A stretch of 64,000 nucleotides of DNA from Christiangramia sabulilitoris (GCF_007050985.1 NZ_VHSF01000001.1:372001-436000); one strand, 5' to 3'; counted from the stretch's first letter, positions 26,156 to 35,101 are shown. The notes: generated by a model from the letters alone, not told the origin. Numbers and translations: made by a program.

Positions 26156-27955
26156 ATGAACGCATTCCAAAAACTTGGACTTGACGCAGACTTGCTTAAG
26201 GCCATTGAAGACATGGGGTTTGAAACTCCAAGTGAAGTACAGGAAAAATCAATCCCAATTTTATTAGAACAGGAAACTGACCTTGTGTCATTAGCACAAA
26301 CCGGAACTGGTAAAACAGCTGCTTTTGGTTTTCCGCTAATTCAGAAAATTGATTCAAATTCTAAAAAAACACAGGCATTAATCCTATCACCTACCCGTGA
26401 ACTGTGTTTACAGATCACTAATGAACTTAAGAACTACTCGAAGTATAAAAAATCTTTAAACGTAGTGGCAGTTTATGGTGGAGCAAGTATTACAGATCAG
26501 GCAAGAGCCATCGAAAGAGGAGCTCAGATCATCGTAGCTACTCCAGGTAGAATGCAGGATATGATCCGCAGAAGAATGGCAAACATCTCCTCTATTGGAT
26601 ATTGTGTGCTGGATGAGGCTGATGAAATGCTGAATATGGGATTCTATGAGGATATTAAAAGTATCCTATCTCATACCCCACAGGAAAAGAAAACATGGTT
26701 ATTCTCTGCAACTATGCCAAAGGAGGTTGCAAAGATCGCCAAGAAGTTCATGACCAACCCGGTAGAAATTACAGTTGGTTCCAAAAACATGGGTACTTCT
26801 AACGTTTCTCACGAATGGTACCTGGTAAATCATCGTAACCGTTACGATGCATTAAAAAGACTGGCAGATGCTAACCCTGATATTTTCTCAGTGATCTTCT
26901 GTAGAACAAAAAGAGACACTCAAAAGGTAGCTGAAAAACTTATTGAAGACGGATATAATGCTGCGGCATTGCACGGTGATCTAAGTCAGAATCAACGTGA
27001 CCTGGTAATGAAGAGTTTCAGAAGCCGCCAGATCCAGATGCTGGTAGCAACAGATGTTGCTGCACGTGGAATTGATGTTGATGATATTACTCACGTAATC
27101 AACTACCAGTTACCAGACGAAATAGAAACCTACACTCACCGTAGTGGTAGAACAGGTAGAGCCGGTAAAAATGGAGTTTCTATGGTGATCATTTCAAAAA
27201 GTGAAGTTCGCAAGATCAGAACTATTGAAAAGATCATCCAGCAAAAATTCGAGGAGAAATCTATTCCAGACGGAAAAGAGATCTGTAAGACCCAGCTATT
27301 CCATTTAGCTAATGATATAAAGAAGACCGAGATCAATCATGATATTGATCCTTATCTTCCTGCAATTAATGAAGCCCTGGAAGATTTTACAAAAGAAGAA
27401 CTTATCAAAAAATTCTTCTCTGTAGAGTTCACCCGTTTCTTCAATTATTATGAGAAAGCTCCAGATCTTAGTTCAGAATCTGCCGGGGGAAGACCAGAAG
27501 TTTCTGAAGGTAATACCAGGTATTTCATCAACGTTGGATCTAAAGACGGTTACGACTGGAAAAGTTTAAAAGACTTCCTTACCGAGGAACTTAACCTGGA
27601 TAGGGATGACGTCTTCAAAGTAGACTGTAAAGCAAGTTTTTCTTTCTTTAATACAGATGAGAAGCATACAGATCTAATTTTGAAAACTTTTACTGAATAC
27701 AAACAAAACGGAAGATTTGTAAATGTTGAAGTTACCAAAGACCAGCAATCTGGGAGAGGTGGCGGAGGCCGAAAGAGAGAACGCAGCGGAGGCGGCGGAG
27801 GTGGACGAAGAAATTCGAAAAGCTTTGACGACAACAAAGGCGGTAAATTCAGCGGGAAAAGAAGATCTGAAAGAAGAGACGATAAAGGCCCGAGAAAAGG
27901 AAGCCGGAACAAGAATATCGAAAACTCCATCAAGAGAAGAAGATCTAAAGCTTAA
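26156..27955 (+). CDS. deaD: DEAD-box ATP-dependent RNA helicase, DeaD/CsdA type
   Basis: 599 residues. The Q motif region MNAFQKLGLDADLLKAIEDMGFETPSEVQ precedes motif I AQTGTGKTAA (~47-56), Ia PTREL, II VLDEADEML (~157), III SATMP and VI HRSGRTGRAG (~326). A DbpA-like RNA-binding domain follows (FINVGSKDGYDWKSLKDFL, ~460-535), then a disordered Gly/Arg/Lys-rich tail (~545-599; GRGGGGRKRERSGGGGGGRR). Such helicases assist ribosome assembly and mRNA turnover, especially in the cold. The tail probably increases RNA affinity. The gene has a long structured leader and a strong terminator. deaD is the closest symbol; paralogues cannot be excluded. Confidence 0.94.
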   Translation: MNAFQKLGLDADLLKAIEDMGFETPSEVQEKSIPILLEQETDLVSLAQTGTGKTAAFGFPLIQKIDSNSKKTQALILSPTRELCLQITNELKNYSKYKKSLNVVAVYGGASITDQARAIERGAQIIVATPGRMQDMIRRRMANISSIGYCVLDEADEMLNMGFYEDIKSILSHTPQEKKTWLFSATMPKEVAKIAKKFMTNPVEITVGSKNMGTSNVSHEWYLVNHRNRYDALKRLADANPDIFSVIFCRTKRDTQKVAEKLIEDGYNAAALHGDLSQNQRDLVMKSFRSRQIQMLVATDVAARGIDVDDITHVINYQLPDEIETYTHRSGRTGRAGKNGVSMVIISKSEVRKIRTIEKIIQQKFEEKSIPDGKEICKTQLFHLANDIKKTEINHDIDPYLPAINEALEDFTKEELIKKFFSVEFTRFFNYYEKAPDLSSESAGGRPEVSEGNTRYFINVGSKDGYDWKSLKDFLTEELNLDRDDVFKVDCKASFSFFNTDEKHTDLILKTFTEYKQNGRFVNVEVTKDQQSGRGGGGRKRERSGGGGGGRRNSKSFDDNKGGKFSGKRRSERRDDKGPRKGSRNKNIENSIKRRRSKA

Positions 27956-27962
27956 ACAAATA

Positions 27963-28003
27963 ACAACATGCCAAACTTTAATATAAAGTTTGGCATTGTT
28001 TTT
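27963..28003 (+). terminator. Intrinsic terminator after the RNA helicase gene
   Basis: A long stem AACATGCCAAACTTTA / TAAAGTTTGGCATTGTT with an ATA-containing loop and a T run. Confidence 0.92.
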
Positions 28004-28036
28004 TAAGAGGATTTTATATTTTTAGCCTCGATTGTT

Positions 28037-28789
28037 ATGAAAAACTCCTTTCTATTTTTTTTCCTGTTCCTTTCTGGTATTGTTACTGCTCAGGATATGG
28101 TTAGCGGTACCGTGATGAACGCTGCCAATGATAAGCCCATTGAAAATGTTCATATAGTTAACCTTAACCAGGTAAAAGGTGCTGTAACCAATGAAAATGG
28201 AGAATTTCAGCTTCAGGCTACCGTAAACGATACCTTATATTTTTCTTATCTGGGATTCAGATCCATACGGGTAAGGGTTACCAATGACTGGCTAAAGTAT
28301 GGTAACGTAAAGGTTAAGATGACCGAACTTGGTTTTGCACTTGAAGAGGTAACGGTAAACACTATAAAATTAACGGGTTATCTTGAAATAGACGCTAAGA
28401 ATATTCCTATTTACGATAATTACCGCTATAGTATTTCCGGATTAAATTCCGGTTATGAAGGTGGTGATTCTTCCCCGAATGCAGTCACAAAGGCAATTAG
28501 ATCCTTATCTAATCCTGCAGACCTGGTCTACAATATTTTTGGAACCAGGCCAAGGCAAATGAAAAAATTGCGACAGATGAAGAAAGACAATAATATTCGT
28601 GACCTGCTGCGCAACAAATTTGACCGGGAAACCCTAATGGCACTCCTTCAAGTGAACCGGGCAGAGATTGACGAAATTCTGAATAATTGTAATTATTCCC
28701 AGGATTTCATGAAAACCGCAAATGACCTACAGATACTGGACGCGATCAATAGCTGTTATGAGGAATACAAGGTCTTACAGAAAAATTAG
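28037..28789 (+). CDS. Secreted carboxypeptidase regulatory-like domain protein
   Basis: 250 residues: signal peptide MKNSFLFFFLFLSGIVTAQ, then a CarboxypepD_reg-like beta-sandwich (~20-110) with the pattern DMVSGTVMNAANDKPIENVHIVN...GAVTNENGEFQLQA...LYFSYLGFRSIRV, as found at the N terminus of SusC-like receptors. The remainder is helical and charged (RPRQMKKLRQMKKDNNIRDLLRNKF) and has no recognised domain. There is no TonB receptor downstream, so it stands alone. Location is periplasm or outer-membrane inner face; function unknown. It overlaps the SRPBCC gene tail to tail by 4 bases. Confidence 0.85.
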   Translation: MKNSFLFFFLFLSGIVTAQDMVSGTVMNAANDKPIENVHIVNLNQVKGAVTNENGEFQLQATVNDTLYFSYLGFRSIRVRVTNDWLKYGNVKVKMTELGFALEEVTVNTIKLTGYLEIDAKNIPIYDNYRYSISGLNSGYEGGDSSPNAVTKAIRSLSNPADLVYNIFGTRPRQMKKLRQMKKDNNIRDLLRNKFDRETLMALLQVNRAEIDEILNNCNYSQDFMKTANDLQILDAINSCYEEYKVLQKN

Positions 28790-29316
28790 TTTAATTCGAG
28801 GATTTGCTTTAACTCCCTGAGGCCTTCATCAAATTTTTCCCCGAGAGCTTTTTCAGGAGAATAGAATATACTTATTATTGTAAGTGGGAAAGGTAGTTGC
28901 CCTCTTGTTCCCCATACCATTTTAGTTTTTTCAGATTCCAGCTCTTTTACTCCTACATAAGTTAGAGCGTTAACCTTGACAGGTTTTACAAATAGCACTT
29001 TTGTTTCAAAAACCCTTCCCTGCTTGGTTTTTACAATTCTTTGTATCCCCTCGCCTACTTTACTGTTCCCTTTCCAGTAAAAACTAGCTCCAACTTTACC
29101 ATCCTCTCCCTTGTACTTGAGCACAGCGTTAGTATCCCTGTTAAAAAGAGGATTCCATAAAGGTTGTTTTTTCAACTGCCTCACGAAATTAAAAACCTCC
29201 TCTCTTGGCTTATTTATTACCACGGTTCTACTAACATCATAATCTTTTTTAGCCCATGCGTGCAGGAAAGCAAAAAAAGTGATCAATGCTATTATTAAAT
29301 AAAAAAAGAGGGTCAT
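28786..29316 (-). CDS. Membrane-anchored SRPBCC family protein
   Basis: 176 residues. One N-terminal membrane anchor (FFYLIIALITFFAFLHAWA, 4-22) is followed by a polyketide-cyclase/START-like domain. The domain opens YDVSRTVVINKPREEVFNFVRQLKKQPLWNPLF (marker ~26-58), and its long closing helix contains GEKFDEGLRELKQILE. It is expected to bind a hydrophobic ligand; none can be named. The N-anchor suggests the domain faces the cytoplasm or periplasm at the inner membrane. Confidence 0.85.
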   Translation of the reverse strand: MTLFFYLIIALITFFAFLHAWAKKDYDVSRTVVINKPREEVFNFVRQLKKQPLWNPLFNRDTNAVLKYKGEDGKVGASFYWKGNSKVGEGIQRIVKTKQGRVFETKVLFVKPVKVNALTYVGVKELESEKTKMVWGTRGQLPFPLTIISIFYSPEKALGEKFDEGLRELKQILELN

Positions 29317-29351
29317 TAATAAGGTTTAAGGCGATGAAAAGTTACAAATAA

Positions 29352-30005
29352 TTACTGATTCAGGAATCTTTCAATGATTTCTTCTGAATTTTTTATGGTT
29401 TTCTTAGTCCAGCTCAGTCGGATCTTTGTTTTTTCTTCCTCACTAAACTGCCATTCAATTTTAGATCTTTTCAGCCTCGCCGTTAAACTATGCAAAATGA
29501 TCGCCGCAGAAACCGAAATATTCAAACTCTCTGTAAAACCAACCATTGGTATTTTCAGTAAAGAATCGGCCTCAGACAATATTTCGTTAGAAAGGCCATC
29601 TTTTTCGGTTCCAAAAAAGAGTGCTGCCGGCTTATGAATATCAAAATCATCCAGTAGTTCTGCTCCTTCATGAGGACTTGTAGCAACTATCCTGTACCCG
29701 TTTTCCCTGAGTTTCTTTACACAATCCTGAGTGGAAGTATATCTATTTATATCCACCCACTTCTGTGCCCCCATGGCAATCTCTTTATCTATTCGCCGCG
29801 GAATCTTTTCTTCTATTATATGTATGTTCTGTATGCCGAAAACATCACAGCTTCTCACGACAGCGCTGGTATTATGTAATTGATAAACATCCTGCGCAAC
29901 CACGGTAAAATGATTGGTTCTTTCTGCAAGTACTTTTTTAAATAAGTCTTTTCTCCTCGGAGTAAGAAAACCCTGTAAGTGTTCTAAGATTTCGGTTTCA
30001 TTCAT
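29352..30005 (-). CDS. trmH: tRNA (guanosine-2'-O-)-methyltransferase, TrmH/SpoU family
   Basis: 217-residue SPOUT methyltransferase. The catalytic Arg is in NTSAVVRSCDVFGIQNIHI (~44-62), SAM-knot motif 2 in AALFFGTEKDGLSNEILSEAD (~127-147), and motif 3 in IPMVGFTESLNISVSAAIILHSL (~152-174). The length and the N-terminal region match TrmH, which methylates G18 in the D-loop. Target assignment is by family; other SpoU substrates are possible. The small C-terminal basic extension fits tRNA binding. Confidence 0.9.
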   Translation of the reverse strand: MNETEILEHLQGFLTPRRKDLFKKVLAERTNHFTVVAQDVYQLHNTSAVVRSCDVFGIQNIHIIEEKIPRRIDKEIAMGAQKWVDINRYTSTQDCVKKLRENGYRIVATSPHEGAELLDDFDIHKPAALFFGTEKDGLSNEILSEADSLLKIPMVGFTESLNISVSAAIILHSLTARLKRSKIEWQFSEEEKTKIRLSWTKKTIKNSEEIIERFLNQ

Positions 30006-30017
30006 ATTGCCGTAAAA

Positions 30018-30051
30018 ATAAAAAACCCGACATCAAGTCGGGTTTTTTTTA
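30018..30051. terminator. Bidirectional terminator between CHRD gene and trmH
   Basis: AAAAACCCGAC / GTCGGGTTTTT stem with A and T runs on both sides. It acts on the minus strand to end the CHRD lipoprotein transcript before trmH. Confidence 0.88.
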
Positions 30052-30065
30052 TCAAATAAATTTTC

Positions 30066-31643
30066 TTAGGATGCATTTGCGCCCACATTCCCCTGCGCAA
30101 CCAGTGTAGCTAAGTCCTCGGGACTCAAATGCACATTGATATAACCATCGTACTGGATCAGGGTTTCATAAGTGACCTCTTCGTCCCCGTTAAAAGAAGA
30201 CACATTGGTTCTGCTGATTCCTGTAGTTCCATTAACGCTGTTCAAGGTAATAGCTATATCGCCCGGAGCATCGGCTACAGATCCCATATGAATATGAGCC
30301 GGATGCATTTCTCCATCTATCGTATTAACCAGGGATAATATCACCAGGGTTTCTCCATTTACCCTTTCCTGGAAAATAGCTGTTCCAGAAATTGAAGCCA
30401 CAGCAACCGGGCTTAATTGATATGTCATAGATTCACCTGTCAGTTCATTTTGACCAATATCTCCCTGAGCAACGATTACTCCAAGTTCTTCTGCACTCAG
30501 GTGTACATTTATGTAACCATCATATTCAAGAACATCTGCATATCCAAATTCTTCTCCTCCGTCCAGAGCTGATACGTTTGTTTCACTCATGCCCGTAGTA
30601 CCGTCTACCATATTAAATGTAAACGCAATATCACCACCTTCAGCAGCGGTATTCATATGTATATGTGCTGGGTGCATTCCACCATCCGGAGTGTTTTCAA
30701 GCATTAAGGTTGCTAGAGCTTCTCCATTTACCCTTTCTTCGAAAAGAGCAGTACCCATGATTCCTTCAACATCCTTCTCTCCTAATTCGTAAGATTTGGA
30801 TTCACCGGTAAGTTCATTCTGCCCTATATCGCCCTGAGCCACGATAACTCCCAGTTCATCTGCGCTCAAATGAACATTAATATAACCATCATAATCCAGG
30901 ATATCTGCATAACCAAGCGCCTCTCCTCCATTAAGAGCAGAGACATTTGTCTTACTCATTCCTGTTGTCCCGTTAACCGCATTAAAGGTAAAGTCGATAT
31001 CACCACCTTCTACGGCTGTGTTTAAATGTATATGCGCTGGATGCATACCTCCATCTGGTGTATTCTGAAGCATTATTGTAGCAAGTGCCTCACCATTAAC
31101 TCTTTCTTCGAAAATAGCCGTACCCATAATACCATCTATATCTCTCTCACCTAATTCATAAGATTTAGATTCTCCCGTTAGGTCATTTTCACCAATATCT
31201 CCCTGCGCAACCAGTGTTGCCAGGTCGTCTGAGCTTAAATGCACATTAATATATCCGTCAAAATTTACAATTTCATCATAGGTAACAGGAGTACCATCGT
31301 TCAATGCTGAAAAAGTTGTAGTACTGGTTCCGGTAGAACCATCAACCGGCTCGAATGTTAAGGCAATATCACCACCTTCGGCCGCCGTATTAAAATGTAT
31401 ATGTGCAGGATGCATTCCAGAAGAAGTTCCAGTTAGCTCTATTTCAACGGTAGTACTGTTGTCTTCATTTTCAATAAAAGTAGCCGTCCCGCTTATAGAA
31501 GGATCACTAACCGCTGAAAGGTCAAAACTTTGAGTATCTCCCATAAATTGCTGGCCTACCGGCTGCATTGCATCATCATCACTACTACAACTTAGTAGAA
31601 TAAAAGGTAATGCTAAGAAAATAGCACGTAATAAATTTTTCAT
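30066..31643 (-). CDS. CHRD-domain lipoprotein with four tandem repeats
   Basis: 525 residues. The lipoprotein signal MKNLLRAIFLALPFILLSC (Cys19) is followed by four CHRD units of ~120 residues (about 38-155, 160-278, 280-400, 402-525). Each has the motifs MHPAHIH, GDIAxT, TGxSxTxxSAL and YDGYINVHLS; unit boundaries carry LTGESKSYELGE. The CHRD domain is known from chordin; in bacteria it is extracytoplasmic and of unknown function. The conserved His pairs in HPAHIH and NVHLS could bind metal (inference). Units 2 and 3 are the most alike. It is monocistronic, between its own leader and a terminator. Confidence 0.92.
   Translation of the reverse strand: MKNLLRAIFLALPFILLSCSSDDDAMQPVGQQFMGDTQSFDLSAVSDPSISGTATFIENEDNSTTVEIELTGTSSGMHPAHIHFNTAAEGGDIALTFEPVDGSTGTSTTTFSALNDGTPVTYDEIVNFDGYINVHLSSDDLATLVAQGDIGENDLTGESKSYELGERDIDGIMGTAIFEERVNGEALATIMLQNTPDGGMHPAHIHLNTAVEGGDIDFTFNAVNGTTGMSKTNVSALNGGEALGYADILDYDGYINVHLSADELGVIVAQGDIGQNELTGESKSYELGEKDVEGIMGTALFEERVNGEALATLMLENTPDGGMHPAHIHMNTAAEGGDIAFTFNMVDGTTGMSETNVSALDGGEEFGYADVLEYDGYINVHLSAEELGVIVAQGDIGQNELTGESMTYQLSPVAVASISGTAIFQERVNGETLVILSLVNTIDGEMHPAHIHMGSVADAPGDIAITLNSVNGTTGISRTNVSSFNGDEEVTYETLIQYDGYINVHLSPEDLATLVAQGNVGANAS
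30090..31540 (-). repeat. Four tandem coding repeats (CHRD units)
   Basis: Four in-frame units of roughly 360 bases within the CHRD lipoprotein gene. The two central units are closely similar in protein sequence but differ at many third positions, so the duplication is not very recent. Confidence 0.85.
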
Positions 31644-31784
31644 TGGTTTAATTTTAATTAATAAAAATTCATTTAAAGGAAAATTGGTATTTTCAAAAAT
31701 GTTTCCTTGTACGTTTCAATTTACGGAGCAACAAACAAGAACAGACGTTAAGGGAATTTCAAATGAGTGTTAAAGAAAGTTAAA

Positions 31785-32468
31785 ATGAAAAATATAGTAA
31801 TTCTTACCGGAGCCGGAATAAGTGCCGAAAGTGGTATTAAAACTTTCAGAGATGCTGATGGATTATGGGAAGGACATGATATTATGCAGGTTGCATCTCC
31901 TCAGGGCTGGAGAAACAATATGGAACTGGTATTAGATTTTTACAATAAGAGAAGGAAACAACTATTAGGGGTGAAACCTAATGCTGCGCATGATGCCCTG
32001 GTAAAACTTGAAGAGGCCTATAATGTGAATATTATTACCCAAAACATTGACGATCTGCATGAAAGGGCCGGTAGTTCCAGGGTTATTCATTTACATGGAG
32101 AACTCTTGAAAGCACGAAGTACCTTTGATGAAGCTCTGATTATGGATTGGAAAAAAGATATTAATCCTGGCGACTATTGTGAGCATAACAGGCAGCTTCG
32201 ACCCCATGTAGTATGGTTTGGTGAAGCTGTTCCTTTATTTGAGAAGGCAGCTGAAATAACGAATGAGGCAGATATCATTATCGTAATTGGAACATCCATG
32301 CAGGTTTATCCTGCCGCAAGCCTGGTTGAATTTGCGCCTGAAAGCGCACTCATATATTTCATAGATCCAAAACCAAATATAAGGGAAGATGGTAAGATTA
32401 AGATCATCAATAAAAAAGCGGTAGAAGGAGTGCCTGAAGTTGTTCAGTACCTGCTAAACAATATGTAA
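31785..32468 (+). CDS. cobB: NAD-dependent protein deacylase, SIR2 family
   Basis: 227 residues from the ATG at 31785. The NAD site is GAGISAESGIKTFRDADGLW (~9-28), then TQNIDDLHERAG (~94-105, with Gln/Asn/Asp) and the catalytic His in VIHLHGEL. A small domain follows, lacking the four zinc cysteines (only DYC remains), then GTSMQVYPAASLVEF. The lost zinc site is common in short class III/U bacterial sirtuins. The YxxR-type desuccinylase residues are not clearly present, so acyl preference is open. A GTG at 31767 would add six residues; the A-rich leader just before the ATG favours 31785. Confidence 0.93.
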   Translation: MKNIVILTGAGISAESGIKTFRDADGLWEGHDIMQVASPQGWRNNMELVLDFYNKRRKQLLGVKPNAAHDALVKLEEAYNVNIITQNIDDLHERAGSSRVIHLHGELLKARSTFDEALIMDWKKDINPGDYCEHNRQLRPHVVWFGEAVPLFEKAAEITNEADIIIVIGTSMQVYPAASLVEFAPESALIYFIDPKPNIREDGKIKIINKKAVEGVPEVVQYLLNNM

Positions 32469-32571
32469 AAATCCTTGCCCTAAGAAAAGACATGTTTAGG
32501 AAATTGAAGCAGTAGTTTTTTTGTAAAATCTGAAGCGGTATCTTTACGCCTTAAATTTTTAAAAGCAAACA

Positions 32572-33909
32572 ATGACATCTCTTTCTGCAGTTTCTCCAAT
32601 CGATGGAAGATACAGGTCCAAAACCAGGACTCTTTCAGCATTTTTCAGTGAAGAAGCTCTAATTAAATATAGAATACTTGTTGAAGTTGAATACTTCATC
32701 GCTCTTTATGAACAAGGCCTGCCACAACTAAGCGATGTAAATACAGAGAATTTTAAGAAGTTGCGGGGTTTATACGAAAATTTTAGCCCCCTGGACGCCC
32801 AGGCGATTAAGAAAATCGAAAGTGTCACTAATCACGATGTAAAAGCCGTGGAATACTTCCTTAAAGAAGAGTTTGATAAATTAGGGATGCAGGACTCGAA
32901 GGAATTTATTCACTTTGGACTCACTTCACAGGATATAAACAACACGGCGATTCCTTTGAGTTTGAAAGAAGCCATTCATGAAGTTTATTTACCAGACCTT
33001 CAGAAAATAATTTCCAGGCTGGAAGAACTTTCTGTTGAATGGAAAGATATTCCCCTGCTAGCCAGGACTCATGGTCAGCCGGCCTCTCCTACCAGGCTTG
33101 GAAAAGAGATTGAAGTATTCGTGGTACGCCTCAAGGAACAATTAAAGTTATTAAACGACATTCCACATGCAGCAAAATTTGGTGGCGCTACAGGTAATTA
33201 CAATGCTCATAAAATAGCTTACCCAAATATCGACTGGAAGAAATTTGGAAATCATTTTGTTGAAAATAAATTAGGTTTACACCACTCTTTCCCTACCACA
33301 CAAATAGAGCATTATGATCATATGGCTGCTTTATTCGATGGTCTAAAAAGGATCAATAATATTTTACTCGATCTGGATCGTGATATATGGACCTATGTAT
33401 CCATGGATTATTTCAAACAAAAGATCAAGAAAGGGGAAATTGGATCTTCTGCCATGCCTCATAAAGTAAACCCTATCGATTTTGAAAATAGCGAAGGGAA
33501 TCTTGGAATCGCCAATGCATTATTCGAGCATCTATCGGCCAAACTTCCTGTGAGCAGACTACAAAGGGATTTAACAGACAGCACAGTATTAAGAAATATT
33601 GGTGTCCCTGTGGGACATACTATCATAGCTTTCCAGTCTACTCTCAAAGGGCTTAACAAACTTTTGCTGAATGAAGAAAAGCTTGATGCAGACCTGGAAA
33701 ATAACTGGGCTGTGGTTGCCGAAGCCATCCAGACTATTTTAAGACGTGAGGGATATAAAAATCCTTACGAAGCCTTGAAAGGTCTAACCCGAACGAATGA
33801 AAGAATTACCCGGATGAGTATGTCACAATTCATTGACCGGCTGGACGTCTCAGATGAGATAAAAAAGGAACTGCACCAGATTACTCCGCAGAATTATACC
33901 GGTATTTAA
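32572..33909 (+). CDS. purB: Adenylosuccinate lyase
   Basis: 445 residues; catalyses two steps of purine synthesis (SAICAR to AICAR, adenylosuccinate to AMP). Fumarase-superfamily motifs: FIHFGLTSQDINNTAI (~112-127), ARTHGQPASPTRLGKE (~165-180), and the signature loop GSSAMPHKVNPIDFENSEGN (~288-307) with the catalytic Ser. The beginning LSAVSPIDGRYRSKT is typical of the E. coli-like group. It is followed closely by an intrinsic terminator. Confidence 0.97.
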   Translation: MTSLSAVSPIDGRYRSKTRTLSAFFSEEALIKYRILVEVEYFIALYEQGLPQLSDVNTENFKKLRGLYENFSPLDAQAIKKIESVTNHDVKAVEYFLKEEFDKLGMQDSKEFIHFGLTSQDINNTAIPLSLKEAIHEVYLPDLQKIISRLEELSVEWKDIPLLARTHGQPASPTRLGKEIEVFVVRLKEQLKLLNDIPHAAKFGGATGNYNAHKIAYPNIDWKKFGNHFVENKLGLHHSFPTTQIEHYDHMAALFDGLKRINNILLDLDRDIWTYVSMDYFKQKIKKGEIGSSAMPHKVNPIDFENSEGNLGIANALFEHLSAKLPVSRLQRDLTDSTVLRNIGVPVGHTIIAFQSTLKGLNKLLLNEEKLDADLENNWAVVAEAIQTILRREGYKNPYEALKGLTRTNERITRMSMSQFIDRLDVSDEIKKELHQITPQNYTGI

Positions 33910-33912
33910 CGA

Positions 33913-33937
33913 AAAAAGCCCCAGGAAGGGGCTTTTC
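33913..33937. terminator. Intrinsic terminator after purB
   Basis: AAAAGCCCC / GGGGCTTTT stem with a five-base loop, flanked by A and T runs. It can also end the DUF4252 operon arriving on the minus strand. Confidence 0.9.
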
Positions 33938-33955
33938 TTTCAACTAATTAAATTA

Positions 33956-34570
33956 CTAGTCTTCTGCAGACTCATTAACTTTTTCTGTGCTTTTTTCTGA
34001 TTCTTCGGCACTAACTTTTGAAGAATCGGTTTTGGTATCACTGCCAAACATTTTACTAAAACTTTTGATACCTTCAACGTCTATATTATCCTCATCTAAA
34101 GATTTCATCATTTCCATGATTTTCTCTGGATTCATATCTTCTCCCAGAACTCTGGCAATTCCCAGCCCCTGTTCATTATCATAGCCATACACAATAATTT
34201 CATCAATGGCATCCTCCTCACCTGTAAAATATAGTGCAGCTTTTCTTCCGGAACCACCATATTTCATTAGCAGCTGATATTTTTCATTTTGAAAGATCTC
34301 ATCAAGTTTTAGCTTTTCCTCTTCAAATTTCTCAGGATTGTCTTCTCTTTTCAGGGCCAGAACATTGATCTTCTTGATACTTTCTAAAGTTGCTTTTTTC
34401 TCAGCGTCGAGAGACTCACTATTGGTAAACATGCTGGTAGGCACATCAAGAGCTAGAAAATCTGAATCTTCCTGATTTTCTACATAATATTTTTGCAGCG
34501 ATTTTCCGTCATTACAAGAACTAAGAACTGCGATTAAAAATATTCCGAATAAAATTTTAATAGTTTTCAT
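33956..34570 (-). CDS. DUF4252 lipoprotein
   Basis: 204 residues: lipoprotein signal MKTIKILFGIFLIAVLSSC (Cys19). A DUF4252 body (~35-165) contains INVLALKREDN, YQLLMKYGGSGRKAALYF and DEIIVYGYDNEQGLGIARVLG. A Ser/Glu-rich tail (~170-204; KVSAEESEKSTEKVNESAED) looks disordered. Last gene of the sigma factor operon, 3 bases after the paralogous DUF4252 gene. Surface or periplasmic; function unknown. Confidence 0.88.
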   Translation of the reverse strand: MKTIKILFGIFLIAVLSSCNDGKSLQKYYVENQEDSDFLALDVPTSMFTNSESLDAEKKATLESIKKINVLALKREDNPEKFEEEKLKLDEIFQNEKYQLLMKYGGSGRKAALYFTGEEDAIDEIIVYGYDNEQGLGIARVLGEDMNPEKIMEMMKSLDEDNIDVEGIKSFSKMFGSDTKTDSSKVSAEESEKSTEKVNESAED

Positions 34571-34573
34571 TAT

Positions 34574-35101
34574 CTATGATTTTTTGTTGGCTTTCTTTAA
34601 TTTTTCTGCACCCGGAACTTTCAGATCTGAGGTTAATTTTGATAATTGCGAAAGGTCTATTTCTCCGGTTATACTTAAAATAACGGCCATTGGCTTATCC
34701 CCTTCAGATCCTTCGAGATACATAAATAATTCTTTTACATAATTATCATTTTTCCCGGGTAAAGAGTAAAATTTAATATTCTGCCCGTCATCATTAATAC
34801 GCATTAATTCTTCGAGGGATCCTTTCTGCAAATATGATTTCACATCTACCGCCATTTGATCCATTATTTTTGAGTTGGAAGACTTATAGATCTGTATGCG
34901 GTTAAGATTTTCTATAAGCTTCATATATTCCCTGGCTTCAGGGTCATTTTCACTTAAATCTACTTTTGCCAGCATTTTAAACATTTTACTGGTCATCACC
35001 ATGGCATCGACATCTTTCATGTCCTCATACTTCTCAAAATTCTGAGATTGTGAAAACATTGGTGCCAGGGCTAACAAGAGGGTAATTACTAATCTATTCA
35101 T
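34574..35101 (-). CDS. Secreted DUF4252 protein
   Basis: 175 residues: signal peptide MNRLVITLLLALAPMFSQSQ, then a DUF4252 fold with DVDAMVMTSKMFKMLAKVDL, NLNRIQIYKSSN, IKFYSLPGKNDNYVKELFMYLEG and VILSITGEIDLSQLSKLTSDL. It is paralogous to the next gene but lacks the lipidation Cys. Such pairs behind an ECF sigma gene are a recurrent flavobacterial arrangement. Co-transcribed with the sigma factor. Confidence 0.88.
   Translation of the reverse strand: MNRLVITLLLALAPMFSQSQNFEKYEDMKDVDAMVMTSKMFKMLAKVDLSENDPEAREYMKLIENLNRIQIYKSSNSKIMDQMAVDVKSYLQKGSLEELMRINDDGQNIKFYSLPGKNDNYVKELFMYLEGSEGDKPMAVILSITGEIDLSQLSKLTSDLKVPGAEKLKKANKKS

Noticed and set aside
27550-27933. A 127-residue open frame antisense to the helicase tail
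   Set aside because: It is the mirror of the Gly/Arg-rich repeats (Pro/Leu-rich product), with no start context and no family resemblance.
30090-31540. CRISPR-like or minisatellite repeats
   Set aside because: The periodicity is ~360 bases, in frame, and explained by four CHRD protein domains; there are no short identical repeats with unique spacers.
32516-32546. Promoter of purB (TTTG ... TATCTTTA)
   Set aside because: The spacer between the two elements is 15 bases instead of 19 and the second element has a mismatch at its last position.
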